DNA from: CAZLAP01 sp964557715 | GTDB lineage: Bacteria; Patescibacteriota; Minisyncoccia; Minisyncoccales; RBG-13-42-11 | Reading direction: 5' to 3' | DNA: 9,155 bases | Assembly: GCA_964557715.1 (NCBI GenBank) | Contig: CAZLAP010000027.1 | Coordinates: 1 to 9,155 of the forward strand | Shown: positions 6,443 through 9,155 of the stretch, one piece after another | Position numbering within the stretch: the stretch's first letter is position 1 | Layout: each line of letters begins with the position of its first letter | Translations under genes and position numbers: made by a program | Notes under the pieces: model-generated | Database searches by the model: none | What the model saw: the letters and a program-made list of their open reading frames with translations, nothing else | Told to the model about the DNA's origin: nothing

Positions 6443-7330
6443 ATGAATATTAATTTTTTAAAATATCAAAAAGTTTATTTTGTTTTTTCCTTTTTGCTGA
6501 TTGCCGGAAGTCTGGCTGTTTTAATTGCCTTTGGTTTGAATTTCGGGATTGATTTTACCGGAGGAAGCATTCTTGAGGTGGAATACAGGAATGAAAGGCC
6601 CTTGGCTCAGACAATCAGAGAGGAATTATCCGGTTTGGATTTGGGAGAGCTCACAATCCAGCCGACAGATGAAAAAGGGCTGATTTTGAGAATGAAAGAG
6701 ATTAACGAAGAAATTAGGCAGGAAATTCTTGAAAAATTAAGAAAAGGGGGAGATGAACCGGAAGAGCTTCGTTTTGAGTCAATAGGTCCGGTTATCGGCA
6801 GGGAATTAAAAGAAAAAACAGGAATAGTTATTATTTTATCGCTGCTGGCAATTCTGCTTTATATTGCCTTTGCCTTTAGAAAACTTAACTTTCCGGCAAA
6901 GTCTTGGCAGTACGGCTTGGCTTCATTAATCGCTTTGTCTCACGACGCCTTGATTCCTATTGGAGTTTTTGCTGTTTTGGGTAAATTTTACGATATCCAA
7001 ATCACCATACCCGTTATTGTCGCCCTTTTAACGGTTTTGGGCTATTCTATCAATAATACGGTAGTGGTTTTTGACAGGATCAGGGAAAATTTATTAAAAA
7101 AAACAGGGAAAGATTACCAGGATACTGTCAATATTTCTTTAAATCAGACATTAAGCCGTTCCCTTAATACTTCCCTGACTACGCTTTTTGTTTTAGTGGC
7201 AGTATTTTTCTTCGGCGGAGAAACGTTAAAATACTTTGCCTTGATGCTTATTATGGGCATTGTTTGCGGAACATATTCTTCTTTGCTGTTAGCCGGTCCC
7301 TTGCTGGTTGCTTGGATTCGCAGGCGATGA
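6443..7330 (+). CDS. secF: Protein translocase subunit SecF
   Basis: A 295-residue partner of SecD. Seen: TM1 at about 10-31, GIDFTGG at 35-41 (the SecF signature), the external P4 domain (about 45-118), GPVIGRELK at 115-123, then five membrane segments (about 124-144, 158-180, 187-209, 247-265 and 266-290) with SHDALIPIGVF at 166-176 and GYSINNTVVVFDRIREN at 200-216. Odd: the conserved SINDT motif is SINNT, so position 205 is Asn (codon AAT at 7055-7057). By spacing this is the residue equivalent to Asp637 of Thermus SecDF, part of the proton path; R239, 34 residues later, matches Arg671 and is kept. The protein is otherwise full length and undamaged, ending with a basic WIRRR tail. The first base of the following hairpin lies in its penultimate codon. 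Confidence 0.96.
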   Translation: MNINFLKYQKVYFVFSFLLIAGSLAVLIAFGLNFGIDFTGGSILEVEYRNERPLAQTIREELSGLDLGELTIQPTDEKGLILRMKEINEEIRQEILEKLRKGGDEPEELRFESIGPVIGRELKEKTGIVIILSLLAILLYIAFAFRKLNFPAKSWQYGLASLIALSHDALIPIGVFAVLGKFYDIQITIPVIVALLTVLGYSINNTVVVFDRIRENLLKKTGKDYQDTVNISLNQTLSRSLNTSLTTLFVLVAVFFFGGETLKYFALMLIMGIVCGTYSSLLLAGPLLVAWIRRR

Positions 7331-7346
7331 GAAGTTCCTTCTCATC
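7326..7346 (+). terminator. Perfect 9-bp hairpin at the secF stop, possible terminator
   Basis: GATGAGAAG (7326-7334) and CTTCTCATC (7338-7346) are exact reverse complements around a three-base TTC loop, overlapping the secF TGA (7328-7330). It is the strongest inverted repeat in the window. It is followed by a pyrimidine tract without a true T-run, so it may stop transcription poorly or act instead by protecting the mRNA 3' end. Confidence 0.45.
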
Positions 7347-7367
7347 TTCACCTTCACCTTCGCTTCC
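7339..7367 (+). repeat. Pyrimidine-rich tract with tandem CTTCAC hexamers
   Basis: Between 7339 and 7367 nearly every base is C or T, including CTTCAC, CTTCAC, CTTCGC in tandem (about 7346-7363). It separates the two hairpins of the secF downstream spacer. Function unknown. Confidence 0.45.
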
Positions 7368-7395
7368 ATATTTATTACGGATTATGAATGGAAGC
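7362..7395 (+). repeat. Inverted repeat GCTTCCAT...ATGGAAGC upstream of the sigma-like gene
   Basis: Eight-base arms (7362-7369 and 7388-7395) are perfect reverse complements around an 18-base AT-rich middle. It ends seven bases before the TTGACA box. It could be an RNA hairpin at the end of the secDF transcript or a two-half-site operator for the downstream promoter; nothing in the sequence decides between these. Confidence 0.45.
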
Positions 7396-7402
7396 TTGGT
7401 GG

Positions 7403-7431
7403 TTGACAAAGTGGTTGTAAAATGTTAAAAA
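7403..7431 (+). promoter_or_regulatory. Putative promoter of the sigma-4/HARE gene
   Basis: A perfect -35 hexamer TTGACA (7403-7408) is followed at 17 bases by TAAAAA (7426-7431), or at 16 bases by TTAAAA. A start point about seven bases further would fall at or next to the ATG at 7438, predicting a leaderless mRNA. An alternative -10, TAAAAT at 7418-7423, lies within the 10-mer shared with secA but would need the poorer -35 TTGGTG (7396-7401). No Shine-Dalgarno sequence precedes the ATG, which fits a leaderless transcript. Confidence 0.5.
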
Positions 7432-7437
7432 ATAACA

Positions 7438-8412
7438 ATGGCAAATTTCAATTATAAGAAAACTTGTTCCAAAATTTTAGAGCCTTTGTCTTTAAAGCAA
7501 AAAGAAATTATTTTGCGCAGATTTGGCTTGGGGGCAAAAAAAGAAACTTTGGAATCAATCGGCAGAAGTCTTGGCATTACCAGGGAAAGGGTTCGTCAGA
7601 TTGAACAGGCCAGTTTTTTGAATTTAAAGCCTGAAATAAAAAAACAGCAGAAGGTTTTTAAATATTTCAAAGACTACTTGGGAAAAAGAGGGAATTTGAA
7701 AAAAGAAGATTTGCTTTTAGACGAGTTGGGAGGCAAAAAGTTTCAGCGGGAAATTTATTTCTTGCTGAATTTGGGAGAAGATTTTGAAAGATTGGGAGAA
7801 ACAAAAGATTTTTATTCTCTGTGGACTACAGATTTAAAATTTTGGACTTTGGCTTGGGAAACCGTTAATTCTCTTCACAGTAAGCTCAATGAAATTAACA
7901 AACCGTTAAAATTAAAAGAAGTAAATGATTTGTTTTCTTTTTCTCCGGAAGCCTTGATTTCTTATTTGGAAGTTTCTAAAAAAATTCAAAGAAATTCGGA
8001 AGGTTTTTATGGAATAAAGGAATGGCCTGAAATTAATCCCAGGAGAATCAAGGATAAAGCGTACTTAATTTTTAAAAAAGAGCAAAAACCTCTTCATTTT
8101 TCCAATGTAGCCCAATTTATCGGCTTGCCTTATTCGCAAACCGTTCATAACGAACTGATAAAAGATCCCCGCTTTGTTTTGATAGGCCGCGGGACTTACG
8201 CTCTTAGAGAATGGGGATATGAAGACGGCACGGTAAAAGACGTAATCTCAAAAATTCTTAAAAATACCAACAAGCCGTTGAGCAGGGAAGAAATTCTTAA
8301 AAAAACCTTGGAGAAAAGAATGGTCAAGGAAAACACCGTTTTTTTAAATTTAGGCAATAAAAAATATTTTTTAAAAAATACTGAAGGGCGTTACACAACC
8401 AGAGAAGCTTAA
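7438..8412 (+). CDS. Sigma-70 region 4 plus HARE-HTH domain DNA-binding protein
   Basis: A 324-residue soluble protein. Seen: residues 10-63 are a sigma-70 region 4, with RRFGLG at 27-32 and a helix-turn-helix whose recognition part is TRERVRQIE at 48-56. R49, E50, R53 and Q54 match the E. coli sigma-70 residues that read the -35 box (R584, E585, R588 and Q589). Regions 1, 2 and 3 are absent, so it cannot melt a promoter as a normal sigma does. A charged middle part (70-195) follows, then two winged-helix units at the C-terminus: a HARE-HTH-like unit (about 203-260, with KPLHFSNVAQFI and GRGTYALREWGY) and a second (about 263-320, ending in LGNKKYFLKNTEGRYT). The HARE-HTH fold is also found in the RNA polymerase delta subunit of Firmicutes. 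Proteins of this build are common in Patescibacteria without a proven role. Likely a polymerase-associated or promoter-binding regulator. The next gene begins four bases after its stop. Confidence 0.78.
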   Translation: MANFNYKKTCSKILEPLSLKQKEIILRRFGLGAKKETLESIGRSLGITRERVRQIEQASFLNLKPEIKKQQKVFKYFKDYLGKRGNLKKEDLLLDELGGKKFQREIYFLLNLGEDFERLGETKDFYSLWTTDLKFWTLAWETVNSLHSKLNEINKPLKLKEVNDLFSFSPEALISYLEVSKKIQRNSEGFYGIKEWPEINPRRIKDKAYLIFKKEQKPLHFSNVAQFIGLPYSQTVHNELIKDPRFVLIGRGTYALREWGYEDGTVKDVISKILKNTNKPLSREEILKKTLEKRMVKENTVFLNLGNKKYFLKNTEGRYTTREA

Positions 8413-8416
8413 AAAA

Positions 8417-9155
8417 ATGACTTTTGATTTATCATTTTTTTACCCCTTTTTAACCAGTTTTCTGCGAATTCTTCAAAACTGGTGGTGGGTTCTTTTACCT
8501 TTTTTACTTTGGCCTTCGGCAAGATACCTTTACCGTTTTTATCTTATGAAAAAATGGGATAGTACGAAAAAAAGGATCTTGCTGGAAATAAAAATACCGA
8601 AAGATACGATTAAGCCGATTAAAGCCATGGATCAGATTTTCACTGGTTTTCACGGCACTCATGATATTCCCACTTGGCGAGAAAAATGGTTTGAAGGAGT
8701 TTTTCAGCTGGGTTTGTCTTTTGAAATAGTCAGCATTGAAGGGAAAATACATTTTTACATAAGAACTCCGGAAATATTCCGAAAACTGATTGAATCAAAC
8801 ATTTATTCGCAGTATCCGGAAGCTGAGATACTTGAGGTGGAAGATTATGCCAAAAACGTTCCGCAAGACATTCCCAACAAAGACTGGGATATCTGGGGAG
8901 TTGATTTTATTAATACGAAAGACGAACTTCTTCCGCTCAAGACTTACCGGCAATTTGAAACGGAATCGGAAAAAGAAGAGGAAAAAAGAATTGATCCTTT
9001 ATCAGACCTTTTGGAAGGATTAAGCACTTTAGGGCCTGGCGAGCAGTTTTGGCTTCAGATTATCGCTAAGCCGGTTTTGGGCAAAGATAAGCCCTGGCAG
9101 GAAAGAGGAAAAGAGTTAGTTGATAAATTAGCCAGAAGGCCTGCGCAGGAAAAGC
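8417..9155 (+). CDS. Membrane-anchored VirB4/HerA-like ATPase of Patescibacteria, N-terminal part
   Basis: Open frame from ATG 8417 through the window edge, 246 residues visible, 3' end missing. Seen: a hydrophobic segment at about 12-36 rich in Trp (NWWWVLLPFLL), a basic stretch, then a soluble alpha/beta domain with LLEIKIPKD, IKAMDQIFTGFHG, WREKWFEG, SQYPEAEI, VPQDIPNKDWDIWGVDF, an acidic run (EKEEEKRIDPLSDLL) and LGPGEQFWLQI. I recognise this order from large Patescibacteria proteins in which the domain precedes a VirB4/TraC/HerA-type ATPase, often annotated as type IV secretion-like. No Walker motifs fall within the visible part, so the ATPase call rests on family memory. It would sit at the cytoplasmic membrane and could work in DNA or protein transport or type IV pilus-like functions. 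It starts four bases after the sigma-like gene, hence probably in one operon with it. No Shine-Dalgarno sequence is present. Confidence 0.6.
   Translation, partial: MTFDLSFFYPFLTSFLRILQNWWWVLLPFLLWPSARYLYRFYLMKKWDSTKKRILLEIKIPKDTIKPIKAMDQIFTGFHGTHDIPTWREKWFEGVFQLGLSFEIVSIEGKIHFYIRTPEIFRKLIESNIYSQYPEAEILEVEDYAKNVPQDIPNKDWDIWGVDFINTKDELLPLKTYRQFETESEKEEEKRIDPLSDLLEGLSTLGPGEQFWLQIIAKPVLGKDKPWQERGKELVDKLARRPAQEK

Noticed and set aside
8504..8752. An 82-residue minus-strand frame.
   Set aside because: Antisense to the conserved N-terminal domain of the gene at 8417; no motif or start signal supports it.
8790..9023. A 77-residue plus-strand frame near the window end.
   Set aside because: It is an out-of-frame reading of the partial ATPase gene starting at 8417, whose translation shows recognisable family sequence through this stretch; the Arg/Lys-rich shadow does not.
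1..9155. Possible alternative genetic code with UGA as a sense codon.
   Set aside because: TGA ends the speD-like gene exactly at the start overlap of speE and ends secF at its expected length, so the standard bacterial code fits.

Overview
The window reads as chromosomal DNA of an ultra-small bacterium of the Candidate Phyla Radiation (Patescibacteria), most likely a Parcubacteria-type lineage. The evidence is AT-rich, tightly packed genes all on the + strand, a SecA with the insertions and C-terminal tail typical of that group, a sigma-region-4/HARE-HTH protein, and the start of a membrane-anchored VirB4/HerA-like ATPase of a kind I know mainly from those genomes. TGA ends at least two genes here (the speD-like gene and secF), which argues against the UGA-as-glycine code of Gracilibacteria/Absconditabacteria. 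The lineage call comes from recognising families, not from a tree.

Layout. (1) 1-1023: a two-gene polyamine unit. It holds the 3' part of a SpeD-type pyruvoyl decarboxylase, beginning at the residue that becomes the pyruvoyl group, overlapped by ATGA with an aminopropyltransferase (SpeE family). A convincing intrinsic terminator follows at about 1091-1127. (2) 1156-4318: secA, then four bases later a PgeF/YfiH-type multicopper-oxidase-fold protein. (3) 4402-7330: a DUF1614 membrane protein, then secD and secF. With secA this places most of the accessory Sec export machinery (motor ATPase plus the proton-driven SecDF) in one neighbourhood. (4) 7331-7437: a 107-base spacer with two hairpins, a pyrimidine-rich hexamer repeat and a perfect TTGACA box. 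(5) 7438-9155: a sigma-region-4 plus HARE-HTH DNA-binding protein, followed four bases later by the N-terminal part of the membrane-anchored ATPase, cut by the window end.

How the genes fit together. SecA pushes preproteins through SecYEG and SecDF pulls from outside using ion flow. The DUF1614 protein is of unknown function but sits in front of secD. PgeF is thought to edit peptidoglycan precursors. The last two genes look like a separate transcription unit joining a putative RNA-polymerase-associated regulator to a cell-envelope ATPase.

Points most worth a second look: SecF has Asn (N205) where the conserved proton-relay Asp should be, while the partner residues are kept. The sigma-4/HARE protein keeps all four residues that read the -35 box but has no region 2. 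An identical 10-mer, TGTAAAATGT, lies 9 and 12 bases before the starts of secA and the sigma-like gene. Three gene pairs share the junction TAA-N4-ATG with no Shine-Dalgarno sequence. The aminopropyltransferase carries a DLTDP motif typical of non-putrescine enzymes. I found no tRNA, rRNA, CRISPR array or insertion sequence, and no gene-free stretch longer than about 130 bases.
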